NCBI GenBank assembly: GCA_944321455.1
Contig: CALULI010000003.1
Span: 44,881-108,880, forward strand
DNA length: 64,000 bases
DNA from: an uncultured Eggerthellaceae bacterium
Lineage (GTDB): Bacteria; Actinomycetota; Coriobacteriia; Coriobacteriales; Eggerthellaceae
Direction: 5' to 3'
Shown here: piece after piece, positions 33,939 to 42,003 of the stretch
Numbering within the stretch: the stretch's first letter is position 1
Layout of the letters: every line of letters starts with the position of its first letter
Translations under genes and position numbers: made by a program
Notes under the pieces: generated by a model
Seen by the model: the letters and a program-made list of their open reading frames with translations, nothing else
Told to the model about the DNA's origin: nothing
Database searches by the model: none

Positions 33939-34023
33939 CGGTAGTACAAAGAAGCAACCGATCAGAGTTTAAGGTATAGATAAAGCTGCGGGTACAGCGG
34001 AATAACCTGCAAAAGAATGCGCA

Positions 34024-34365
34024 TTACAGGGAGGTTTGAAGTTCAGCAGCATCTTCGTATTCAGCTGCATGATCTTCAAGATAGGCGAAAGCCGCATCAA
34101 TGGCACGCCCCGAAACGCCAGGAACTACGGTAATGCCTGCAGCGTTCATGCTTTCAATATCGCGTTCAGAGATGGAACCGCAGAGTAATACCTTGACATC
34201 AATTTGGCGCAAGAAGTTTGCCTGGGAACCACAGAGGTGACCCTGGCTGGGAAGATTGCGAGAATCAGCTAGCGTACCGTTCTCCACTTTGTAGTAGTTG
34301 AAATTAGTGCAGCAGCTAAAGTGGCTGCTTACGTCTAATCCCTCGCTTGCAACTGCAATCCTCAT
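34024..34365 (-). CDS. NifX/NifB-type dinitrogenase iron-molybdenum cofactor protein
   Basis: A 113-residue protein of the family that includes NifX, NifY and the C-terminal part of NifB. MRIAVASEGLDVSSHFSCC is the family start, where the SxHF motif is common, and the later LLCGSISERDIESMNAAGI block is typical. In non-diazotrophs such small proteins are thought to carry or bind Fe-S or metal cofactors. No nif genes are present, so nitrogen fixation is not implied. An in-frame upstream extension to 34506 is rejected, since TAGGAA stands just before the ATG at 34365 and the extension has no family match. It is convergent with the DUF523 gene. Confidence 0.85.
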   Translation of the reverse strand: MRIAVASEGLDVSSHFSCCTNFNYYKVENGTLADSRNLPSQGHLCGSQANFLRQIDVKVLLCGSISERDIESMNAAGITVVPGVSGRAIDAAFAYLEDHAAEYEDAAELQTSL

Positions 34366-34557
34366 AGTTCCTACTTCTCGTAAATGGTCACCTACCACGA
34401 TAACGTCCGATAAGCGCAGTTCTTTAGCGCTTTCGCCAAACGGGGCTTTCGGGCGGTGAGTACGTAAAATCGCTGCGAACGTGTTACGGATTGTAGAAGG
34501 TTTCATCAGATCTTGGTGGTTTTGTGAGCAAGGTCACAATTATTTTAAAAAAGAGGC

Positions 34558-34588
34558 TTGCAAAACCTTGAGAGCTTTGCAATAATAT
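34558..34588 (+). promoter_or_regulatory. Candidate promoter for tRNA-Glu
   Basis: TTGCAA (34558-34563) and TAATAT (34583-34588) are 19 bases apart, slightly long. The tRNA begins 28 bases after the -10 box. Confidence 0.4.
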
Positions 34589-34616
34589 CCAAGCTGCTTT
34601 TTTGAGCGGCAAGTTA

Positions 34617-34691
34617 GTCCCCATCGTCTAGCGGTTAGGACGCGGCCCTTTCAAGGCTGAAACACGGGTTCGAGTCCCGTTGGGGGCACCA
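34617..34691 (+). tRNA. tRNA-Glu (anticodon TTC)
   Basis: Cloverleaf with acceptor GTCCCCA / TGGGGGC, anticodon loop CTTTCAA giving TTC, T arm CGGGTTCGAGTCCCG and encoded CCA. Confidence 0.97.
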
Positions 34692-34698
34692 CGTGCTC

Positions 34699-34727
34699 AA
34701 GGCTTCGCTTCGGCGAAGCCTTTTTTA
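34699..34727 (+). terminator. Terminator after tRNA-Glu
   Basis: A 10-bp stem AAGGCTTCGC / GCGAAGCCTT with a TTCG tetraloop is followed by TTTTA. Confidence 0.85.
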
Positions 34728-34775
34728 ATACTACGGTTGAAAAATACTACGGTTGGCAAGGAAGGCTTCTGGTTT

Positions 34776-35165
34776 ATGAAAAAGCTGATTGCTCAGTTCA
34801 TGAAGTTTGGCGTAGTCGGTGTTATTGCCTTTGTTATTGACTACGGTTTGATGGTTTTCTTGACTGAAGTTTTTGGCGTTCCGTATCTGATCAGTACCAC
34901 CATTTCGTTTGCGGTATCAGTTGTCTTTAACTATGTTGCGTCAATGCGCTACGTCTTTAAGCGCAAAGACGATATGAGCCGTCGCCGTGAATTCATTATC
35001 TTTATCATTTTGTCCATCATCGGCCTTGGTTTAAACGATCTTTTCATGTGGCTGATGGTTGATTTCGCATCCATTGACTACCGAATTTCAAAGATTGTCG
35101 TAACCGTGTTGGTTGCAATTTGGAACTTTGTAACGCGAAAAATATTTCTTGAAGCGCACGAATAA
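34776..35165 (+). CDS. GtrA-like flippase family membrane protein
   Basis: A 129-residue protein with four predicted membrane helices (about 10-30, 36-56, 70-92, 98-118). MKKLIAQFMKFGVVGVIAFVIDYG is the typical GtrA start, and FNYVASMRYVFKRK is the conserved family block. GtrA-like proteins help move lipid-linked sugars across the membrane for wall polysaccharide or teichoic acid decoration. An in-frame reading from 34680 passes through the tRNA end and terminator and is rejected; ATG 34776 follows AAGGAAGG at some distance. The two large glycosyltransferases directly downstream fit a shared surface-sugar role. Confidence 0.88.
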   Translation: MKKLIAQFMKFGVVGVIAFVIDYGLMVFLTEVFGVPYLISTTISFAVSVVFNYVASMRYVFKRKDDMSRRREFIIFIILSIIGLGLNDLFMWLMVDFASIDYRISKIVVTVLVAIWNFVTRKIFLEAHE

Positions 35166-35288
35166 GCTATTTTCGCCTGATAATTCATACGTAAAAACGA
35201 TAATTCTCTAAATTTGTTGGTTTGGTAGTGTCAAACGCATCTCCTACTAGGATAATAGAACCTGAGAATTTCTACGGAGGTGTCACGC

Positions 35289-37805
35289 ATGAACGTCCAG
35301 TTCAAAGTTATTCGTCGCTGTGGCGATAAAGCCTATATCCTTTCTGAGATTACAGGCTATGACGAATGCTTGCCGGTGGTACTAACTGCTTCTACTGAAG
35401 AAGGCCTCCGTATTCCCTCTGACACGTTTCCTTATTGTGATGTTGATGATTCCACAGCTGTCTGCGATGTTATCTATGACGGCGCGCTGGCAAATCACGA
35501 AACGCAGCTACCGCCGCTCCATACCAAAAATTCAGCAGGCGTGCGCTTTTTTGTGGTCGTGTTGCCCTGGCTTAGTTCTAAGCGTTGGGAATTGGAGTTT
35601 CGCGCCGTGGATTCCCAGGGTAATTTCGTTACGTCGTGTCATAAGTCGCTTGATATTGAACGCGCCAAATGGACATCCCGTGTTGGCATGAAGACCAACC
35701 CTACTGTTGGTAATGCCATTCAGCAGCTTGATGATCGTTTTATTCACGACCGTATTCGCTCGCGTTTTATTCGCGCACAGCGCATGGATAATCAGGTTTT
35801 AGTTACCGCGCTGGTTGAAATGCCGTATCATGAAGAAAGCGTGATTGAGTTTGACTTTCTTGATGGTAAGGGTCATCCCCTTGCGTTAGAGCCTCGCATT
35901 ATTGAAGACAGTGTTAACCATGCTTCTGACTTCGGGTCGTTTGAGCGCCGCTCCATGGAAGTGTCCGTTCTTCTGCCCGAAAAGGTGAACAGCGTGTGCT
36001 TATGCGCAACTGACACCGTGGGCAACATTGTTCCTGGTTTTAGTATGCTGACCGAACTTGGCTTAACGGATTTGCTTGCCACTTTCGATAAGTCCACTAC
36101 GAGCGCGTATCGTGACCCGCTCTATCATCAGTGGTACAAGACTAAGCACCAAGCTGACGTTCCTACCTTGCTTGAGCAGGTGTCGTCGCGGTTTGCTCAT
36201 GCGCCGCTCATTAGTATTGTGTGCCCAATCTATCAAACGCCTGTACATCACATTCACGATCTGGTTGCGTGTCTGAACACCCAAAGCTATGGACGCTGGG
36301 AATTGATTCTGGTTGATATTGGCGATACGGTCACACAAGACATTGTTGATATTGTTGATTCCATTGAAGGCGACCGCATCTATCTTATTACCGTTGATCA
36401 GAGCCTTTCGCTTGGTGACAAGATTAACGTTGGTATTTCTGCTGTCGAAGGTGAATACGTGGGATTGATGAGGGCCAGCGATTCGCTTTCGCCCGATGCC
36501 CTTTTTGAATACGTTCGCATCATTAACGAATTCCCTGACTGTGATGTAGCGTACTGCGATTCTGACACCATTGATGCCGAAGGGGTCCATTCGCACCCTA
36601 TCTTCCGTCCTGATTTTTCACCGGAGTTGTTGCGTTCATGCAACTACATGCGTGACTTCTTGATGATACGGACCGACTTCTTGATTGAGGTAGGCCCCTT
36701 AAACGGTGACTTCACGGGTGCGCTTGATTATGAATTGGTTCTGCGTGCTACCGAAAAAGCCCGTCGGGTATGTCACGTGCGTCGTGTGCTCTATCATCGT
36801 CGCTATGCGGTGGAAACGGCCAATGCGGCACTCTTTAGCGAATTTGAGCAAGAAGCAGGTCGCAAGGCGCTGGTTGAGCATTGCCGCAGAGTTGGTATTG
36901 AGGCAGAAGTGCTTAATTCGTCCATCCCGTTCCACTATCGGGTTCGCCATGTTCTTATTGAATCACCCCATGTGGTTATTGTTGTTCCTACGAAAGACAA
37001 TCCTGATTTGCTTTTGTCGTGCGTGCGTTCGCTCTACTCCAAGATTGCGTATCGCAATTTCGAAGTGGTGGTAGTTGATGTTCAAAGCGCCAACCCTGAA
37101 ACCTTTGAGCTGTACAAGACGCTTGAAAATCGCTATCCAACGTTGTCAGTAAAATCATGGAATCATGACTTTAACTATGCGGCAATTGCTAATTTTGTTG
37201 CCCGCTTAACCGAAGGCGAGTACCTGTTCTTCATTAACGATGACACCAAGGTGCTGGTCGATGACCTACTAGAGACCATGTTGGGTTATTTCCAGCAGGA
37301 CAATGTTGGCGTTGTAGGTGGTCAGCAGCTCTTTAGTGACGGCACTATTGAGCACGCTGGTCTGGCGCTTGGCAAAAACAAGGTGGTTAACCCCTTGTCG
37401 CGCTACATGGCATCTGATCGGCAAGGCTACCTTAAGCGAACAGCTATTGCGCAAAACGTGACGGCCGTAACAGGCGAGTGTATGATGGTTCGCCGTTCGG
37501 TCTTTGACGAAGTGGGCGGCTTTACTGAAGAGTTCACCATTGCCTATTCGGACATTGATTTTTGTCTGAAGGCTCGTGAGCTGGGTTACTACACCGTCTA
37601 CACGCCCTATGCGCGGCTCAGCCATTATTCTGGCGTGTCGCGTGTGCGTATTTTCTCGAAAGAAATGCGCATCAAGGTTAATCGTGAAGCGGCGCTCTTG
37701 CAGTATCTCTGGCCGCGCAACTTTGTTGAAGGTGATGCCTTCTACAACACTAACCTTGATCCTGATAGCCCCTATTACGCGCTTGCGTGCGCAGAAGATA
37801 AGTAG
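35289..37805 (+). CDS. Large two-domain family 2 glycosyltransferase (first of a tandem pair)
   Basis: An 838-residue protein with three parts. Residues ~1-295 are a domain I cannot name, shared with the next gene. Residues ~300-520 form one GT-A domain (PLISIVCPIYQTPVHHIHDL) with weaker metal motif. Residues ~560-800 form a second, complete one: VVIVVPTKDNPDLLLSCVRSL, the DDD-type motif FFINDDTKVL, and EEFTIAYSDIDFCLKARELGY. No membrane helix is evident, so it probably acts at the inner membrane face on a lipid-linked sugar, as rhamnan- and rhamnose-transferring enzymes do. The start is ATG 35289, 8 bases after GGAGG; GTG 35280 is rejected. The next gene starts 6 bases after its stop. Confidence 0.86.
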   Translation: MNVQFKVIRRCGDKAYILSEITGYDECLPVVLTASTEEGLRIPSDTFPYCDVDDSTAVCDVIYDGALANHETQLPPLHTKNSAGVRFFVVVLPWLSSKRWELEFRAVDSQGNFVTSCHKSLDIERAKWTSRVGMKTNPTVGNAIQQLDDRFIHDRIRSRFIRAQRMDNQVLVTALVEMPYHEESVIEFDFLDGKGHPLALEPRIIEDSVNHASDFGSFERRSMEVSVLLPEKVNSVCLCATDTVGNIVPGFSMLTELGLTDLLATFDKSTTSAYRDPLYHQWYKTKHQADVPTLLEQVSSRFAHAPLISIVCPIYQTPVHHIHDLVACLNTQSYGRWELILVDIGDTVTQDIVDIVDSIEGDRIYLITVDQSLSLGDKINVGISAVEGEYVGLMRASDSLSPDALFEYVRIINEFPDCDVAYCDSDTIDAEGVHSHPIFRPDFSPELLRSCNYMRDFLMIRTDFLIEVGPLNGDFTGALDYELVLRATEKARRVCHVRRVLYHRRYAVETANAALFSEFEQEAGRKALVEHCRRVGIEAEVLNSSIPFHYRVRHVLIESPHVVIVVPTKDNPDLLLSCVRSLYSKIAYRNFEVVVVDVQSANPETFELYKTLENRYPTLSVKSWNHDFNYAAIANFVARLTEGEYLFFINDDTKVLVDDLLETMLGYFQQDNVGVVGGQQLFSDGTIEHAGLALGKNKVVNPLSRYMASDRQGYLKRTAIAQNVTAVTGECMMVRRSVFDEVGGFTEEFTIAYSDIDFCLKARELGYYTVYTPYARLSHYSGVSRVRIFSKEMRIKVNREAALLQYLWPRNFVEGDAFYNTNLDPDSPYYALACAEDK

Positions 37806-37811
37806 AAATAC

Positions 37812-40274
37812 ATGAACGTTCGTCTTGAAAGCATGTGCCAAGGAGATGGCAAGCTCTATCTTCTGATGGCACTTGATCGTATCAATCCAGATGCCGCCAT
37901 CTATCTTAATGCTCATCTTAAAGATGGGACCAAGGTGCCTGCCTATCTTTTGTTGGCGCCCGAACAGATTGCCGAAGAGCAGGCAACGCATGTGGTCATT
38001 GTGCCTCACTACGACGTTCGCGAAATTGATCTTGATTTCACCGAAGTCTCTTCCGAAAACGCACCGATTGGTTATAGCCGCCTGACCGTTGAAACGGGCA
38101 TGGTGAAGTGGCGCACGCGTATCAACACGCTGGTTCGCAATGAATTGATTGCGCAGATGTATGACATCGAGCGTGAATACTGCGTCAACCGCATCAACGT
38201 CTATTTCACCGAAGTTATTCCTGATGGGGAAGAGTACGTTGTCAAGATGCTTGCTGACATGCCCTATCACGCCAATGCTGACGTGATGGCGCGCTTTTTG
38301 GATAACACGGGCCACGATTATGATTTGCCTACCTATCCGCTTCTTGATGAAATAAGCCCTGCGGAGCGTTTTGGAAACGAAGACCGTCTGCACGTGGGTT
38401 TTTCAGTGCGCGTTTCGCGTGGCAATAAGGAATTCTGCGTGGTGGTTTATGACGCAAACGATGAAATTCCCAGCGGATTTGCTCAGTTTAGCGATGAAAC
38501 CTTGGAACCTTTGCAGGAATCGTTTGAATACAACACTCAAGATGCCTTTCATGACCCCGCCTATGACGAGTGGTTTCATCGTCATTGCGAGACTCTTGCT
38601 GGTCTTGCGTTGCAGCGCAAGCGCACCTTAGCAACCGATGAAACCTTTAGCATTATTCTGCCCGTATTTCCTGGCGAAGAACCCTGTTTGCAGGCCTGCC
38701 TTGATGCGCTTGATCAGCAAACGTTTAGCGATTTTCAACTGGTTGTGGTTGATGCGTGTCTAGGTGAAGCAGGTTGGGTGCGAACATTTGGGAAATGGGC
38801 AACCGATGAGCGAACAACGCGGATTCACCTTGATGAGGGAAGCGATTGGGCTACGGCGTATCTCAACGGTATCTTTCAATCAACAGGCACGTGGTGCTTC
38901 TTGATGTCGCCACGCATTGTGCTGTGTCCTGAAGCCCTTTTTGAATTTAGGCGCGTAATGGCCTTTGACCAGGAAAAACAAGAGCCGCAGAAGCGCTGCC
39001 AAGTTCTCTATAGCAATCACGACACCATTGATGAGCAAGGACAGGTTTCCAAGCCCTGCTTTAAGCCTGCTTATTCGCCCGACTATCTGTATTCCTTTGA
39101 CTATATGGGGCCGCTTGTTGCCTTTAAGCGCGATCTGATAGAGCAGGTTGCCCAAACGCAAGGGTTTGCATCTGAGGCGTTTGTCTACGATCTGGAAATT
39201 AAGGCGTGTGCGCGAGCTCAGGCCGTAGAGCGCATAGACCAGGTGCTCTATCACGTGCAAGACCCGCTTCAGTTTGGCCAAACTACGCAAAAGGCGCTTC
39301 ATCTCTATGAAGATGACCTGTTCCGTGGTGGCCGTAAGGCGGTGGCAAACCAGATGCGCCGCGACCATACCGAAGCGGTGGTGTTGGCTGATTTTGATTC
39401 GCTTCGCTATCGCATTCGTTACCGCGTGCCCGAAGAAGAGCCTACGGTGTCAGTGATCATTCCGACGCGCGATCACGTTAATCTGTTGCGTACGTGTCTC
39501 ACGTCGCTTTTCGAATACAATTCGTACGGTGCCTTTGAAGTGGTTATTGTTGATGACCACAGCGTCGAAGAGGAAACGTTTGATTATTACCGTTATCTGC
39601 AATCGGAAGACCCTCATGCGGTGCGCATTATCAACCACGAAGGTGTGTTTAGTTTAGCGGCAATGATTAACGAAGCAGCGCGTACGTGCACCAGCGATTA
39701 CTTGATGGTTCTTGATAACGACACGGAATGTATATGCCAGGAAGCGCTGACCTATTTGATAGGACGCTGTGCACGTAAAGATGTTGGTGTGGTTGGTGCG
39801 CGACTGCTGTTTTCTGATGATACCGTTCAGCATGCGGGTATTCTGATGGGTGCCTATGGTTCGGCAAGCAACATTGGCGTCAACCTGCCACGCACGGCGC
39901 AAGGATATATGAAGCGCTTGATCTGTGCCCACAACGTATCGGCCGTAACGGGAGCTTGTCAGGTTATAAAGCGTGAGGTGTTTGATCAGGTAGGCGGCTA
40001 CAATGAACGCTTCATGATTAACTATGCCGATGTTGATTTTTGTTTGCGTGTGAACAAAGCGGGTTATCGGGTGGTTTATGACGGAGACATTGAGTTTTAT
40101 CACCACGAAAATGCAACGCGCGGTCATGCGCTGACGCCCGAACAGCAAATTCGCCTGGAAAAAGAGCGGGCATATCTGCATTACTTATGGGCGGAGGTCT
40201 TTCTTGAAGGGGATCCGTACATGAGCAGTTGCCTGGATCCGTCAAGTCCGTACTGGCAATTAACAAAATGGTAA
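37812..40274 (+). CDS. Large two-domain family 2 glycosyltransferase (second of a tandem pair)
   Basis: An 820-residue paralogue of the preceding protein with the same three-part layout. The common N-terminal domain holds similar blocks (MPYHANADVMARFLDNTGHD against MPYHEESVIEFDFLDGKGH upstream). The first GT-A domain (ETFSIILPVFPGEEPCLQACL) looks degenerate. The second is intact: VSVIIPTRDHVNLLRTCLTS, a metal motif in LMVLDNDTECI, and NERFMINYADVDFCLRVNKAGY. The last ~40 residues match the upstream protein's end (YLHYLWAEVFLEGDPYMSS against YLWPRNFVEGDAFYNTNLD). The pair arose by gene duplication and would add successive sugars. ATG 37812 has no strong ribosome site, so coupling to the upstream stop is likely. 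Confidence 0.86.
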   Translation: MNVRLESMCQGDGKLYLLMALDRINPDAAIYLNAHLKDGTKVPAYLLLAPEQIAEEQATHVVIVPHYDVREIDLDFTEVSSENAPIGYSRLTVETGMVKWRTRINTLVRNELIAQMYDIEREYCVNRINVYFTEVIPDGEEYVVKMLADMPYHANADVMARFLDNTGHDYDLPTYPLLDEISPAERFGNEDRLHVGFSVRVSRGNKEFCVVVYDANDEIPSGFAQFSDETLEPLQESFEYNTQDAFHDPAYDEWFHRHCETLAGLALQRKRTLATDETFSIILPVFPGEEPCLQACLDALDQQTFSDFQLVVVDACLGEAGWVRTFGKWATDERTTRIHLDEGSDWATAYLNGIFQSTGTWCFLMSPRIVLCPEALFEFRRVMAFDQEKQEPQKRCQVLYSNHDTIDEQGQVSKPCFKPAYSPDYLYSFDYMGPLVAFKRDLIEQVAQTQGFASEAFVYDLEIKACARAQAVERIDQVLYHVQDPLQFGQTTQKALHLYEDDLFRGGRKAVANQMRRDHTEAVVLADFDSLRYRIRYRVPEEEPTVSVIIPTRDHVNLLRTCLTSLFEYNSYGAFEVVIVDDHSVEEETFDYYRYLQSEDPHAVRIINHEGVFSLAAMINEAARTCTSDYLMVLDNDTECICQEALTYLIGRCARKDVGVVGARLLFSDDTVQHAGILMGAYGSASNIGVNLPRTAQGYMKRLICAHNVSAVTGACQVIKREVFDQVGGYNERFMINYADVDFCLRVNKAGYRVVYDGDIEFYHHENATRGHALTPEQQIRLEKERAYLHYLWAEVFLEGDPYMSSCLDPSSPYWQLTKW

Positions 40275-40295
40275 AAACAAGCCTTGACTTTCATC

Positions 40296-40325
40296 TTGAC
40301 AAGGAAAGCCGAGGATTTATATAGT
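40296..40325 (+). promoter_or_regulatory. Sigma-70-type promoter for metN-metI
   Basis: A perfect TTGACA (40296-40301) and TATAGT (40320-40325) are 18 bases apart, about 50 bases before the metN start. The leader is too short to hold a SAM riboswitch. Confidence 0.75.
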
Positions 40326-40374
40326 TGAAGCTACGCTTATTTTTGATTTATCAGGTATTGAGGAACACGGCAGC

Positions 40375-41118
40375 ATGATTCAGATCGAAAATCTGTTCAA
40401 AACATATGATGCAAAACAGGGTGGCGAACCCCACGCGGCCTTGAAAGACATCAATATCACCATTGAAGATGGAGAAATATTTGGCATTATTGGTCAATCA
40501 GGTGCAGGTAAATCAACGTTGGTTCGCTGCATTAATTTGCTTGAGCGCCCTACATCGGGTCGCATTGTTATTGATGGCCGTGATGTTACTGACTTAAAGG
40601 GCAAAGATCTGCTGGAATATCGCAGCCAGGTAGGCATGATTTTCCAGAATTTCAGCCTGTTTCAGCAGCGTACCGTACTGCAAAATGTCATGTTCCCTCT
40701 GGAATTGAAGAAGGAAGACAAGAGCAAGGCGCGCACCCGTGCGATGGAACTCTTGGAAATGGTTGGCCTTGGTGAAAAGGCGTCTAAGTATCCTTCTCAG
40801 CTATCAGGCGGTCAGCAGCAGCGTGTTGCTATTGCACGTGCATTGGTAAACAACCCATCAATCATGTTGTGCGACGAAGCAACCAGTGCTCTGGACACGC
40901 TGACAACGCATTCTATTCTTTCGCTTTTGAAGTCCATCAATCAAGAGATGGGCGTTACGCTGGTTATCATTACGCATTCGCTGACGGTTGCAGAACTTAT
41001 CTGCGACAAAATCATGGTTCTTGATCAGGGTGTTACCGTTGAGCAGGGCAAAACGGAAGATATCTTTGCTCATCCTGAAAGCGATGTAACCCGTCAGCTG
41101 TTAGAGAAGAGGTTGTAA
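40375..41118 (+). CDS. metN: Methionine-type ABC transporter ATP-binding protein, short form
   Basis: A 247-residue ABC ATPase. Walker A GQSGAGKSTL, signature LSGGQQQRVAIARAL and Walker B IMLCDEATSALD are intact, and IEDGEIFGIIGQSGAGKSTL with RCINLLERPTSGRI is typical of MetN. The usual MetN is ~340 residues and ends in a NIL/C2 domain that binds methionine and stops transport when the cell has enough; here that domain is missing. It pairs with metI, 4 bases downstream. No metQ binding-protein gene is in this operon. A related ABC system for another substrate, such as D-methionine or a cofactor, cannot be ruled out. Confidence 0.85.
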   Translation: MIQIENLFKTYDAKQGGEPHAALKDINITIEDGEIFGIIGQSGAGKSTLVRCINLLERPTSGRIVIDGRDVTDLKGKDLLEYRSQVGMIFQNFSLFQQRTVLQNVMFPLELKKEDKSKARTRAMELLEMVGLGEKASKYPSQLSGGQQQRVAIARALVNNPSIMLCDEATSALDTLTTHSILSLLKSINQEMGVTLVIITHSLTVAELICDKIMVLDQGVTVEQGKTEDIFAHPESDVTRQLLEKRL

Positions 41119-41122
41119 ACCC

Positions 41123-41797
41123 ATGGATTTTTTGCAAGCCTTTTTTGACCAGTACGGTCTTCTTTTAGCGCAAGGAACCTGGGATACGATCATTATGACC
41201 GTTGTCGCGACACTGGGCGCGTATGTTATTGGTATTCCTTTAGGTGTTGCGCTGGTGCTCACCAATCCTGATGGCCTCCATCCTCATCGTGTTATTAATG
41301 CGGTGTTGGGATGGATTGTTAACATGGGACGTTCGATTCCGTTCGTTATTCTGTTGGTTGTCATGATTCCTGTCACGCGCTTTATGATGGGCACCGCCTT
41401 AGGTGTTGCGGGTGCTATGCCACCGTTGATTGTTGCTGCCGCACCGTTTGTTGCACGTATGGTTGAGCAGTCAATTGCTGAAGTGGATAGCGGTCTGGTC
41501 GAAGCGGCACAGTCTTTTGGTGCTTCAACATGGCAAATTGTGACAAAGGTCTTTTTGTTTGAAAGCTTGCCTTCTTTGATTCGTGGTTTTGCCATTACCT
41601 TCATCACGTTGTTCGGTTATACCGCAATGGCTGGTGTTGTTGGTGCTGGCGGTCTGGGCGACATTGCTATTCGCTATGGTTATCAGCGTTATCAGACCGA
41701 TGTCATGATTGCGACACTGATCATCTTGGTTATTTTGATTCAGGTTGTTCAAAGCTCGTGCGACTTTGCTGCACGCAAGATTGATAAGCGCAAGTAA
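41123..41797 (+). CDS. metI: Methionine-type ABC transporter permease
   Basis: A 224-residue integral membrane protein with five predicted helices. The start (QYGLLLAQGTWDTIIMTVVA) and the GRSIPFVILLVVMIPVTRFM block are characteristic of MetI, as is the coupling region VEAAQSFGASTWQIVTKVFL. It would form the membrane channel together with the metN product. A good terminator follows (41867-41896). The start is ATG at 41123, only 4 bases after metN; no typical Shine-Dalgarno site is needed if translation is coupled. Confidence 0.9.
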   Translation: MDFLQAFFDQYGLLLAQGTWDTIIMTVVATLGAYVIGIPLGVALVLTNPDGLHPHRVINAVLGWIVNMGRSIPFVILLVVMIPVTRFMMGTALGVAGAMPPLIVAAAPFVARMVEQSIAEVDSGLVEAAQSFGASTWQIVTKVFLFESLPSLIRGFAITFITLFGYTAMAGVVGAGGLGDIAIRYGYQRYQTDVMIATLIILVILIQVVQSSCDFAARKIDKRK

Positions 41798-41866
41798 ACA
41801 GTGCGTGCGGTATGCGTGATGCGCGTGCGATAAAAACCGCGGCGAAACGCAAACTACATAAAACCG

Positions 41867-41896
41867 AGAGCCAAACAGTTTGTTTGGCTCTTTTTA
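41867..41896 (+). terminator. Terminator after metI
   Basis: A 10-bp stem AGAGCCAAAC (41867-41876) with GTTTGGCTCT (41882-41891) is followed by TTTTTA. Confidence 0.85.
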
Positions 41897-41959
41897 TTTC
41901 TATTACGTTACGGTTTTTCCTGTTGGTCTGTTATGCGGGATGAGTCTGAGCTGGCGCGG

Positions 41960-41965
41960 TATAAT
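41960..41965 (+). promoter_or_regulatory. Candidate -10 box for glnA
   Basis: A perfect TATAAT lies 38 bases before the chosen glnA start. No good -35 hexamer is seen 16-18 bases upstream, which would fit a promoter that needs an activator. Confidence 0.45.
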
Positions 41966-42003
41966 GCAGCAGAACAAATAATGAGGCAAGGCAGGTGTCA
42001 GCT

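Noticed and set aside
34024..34365. Nitrogen fixation gene
   Set aside because: The NifX-like family is widespread in non-fixing bacteria and there are no other nif genes here.
34366..34506. Longer N-terminus for the NifX-type protein
   Set aside because: The extension has no family match and a good ribosome site supports the ATG at 34365.
37269..38393. 374-residue minus-strand reading frame over both large glycosyltransferase genes
   Set aside because: It is antisense to two strong coding regions, has no domain-like pattern, and arises from codon choice on the other strand.
40275..40374. SAM riboswitch before metN
   Set aside because: Only about 40 bases lie between the likely transcription start and the gene, too short for an S-box.
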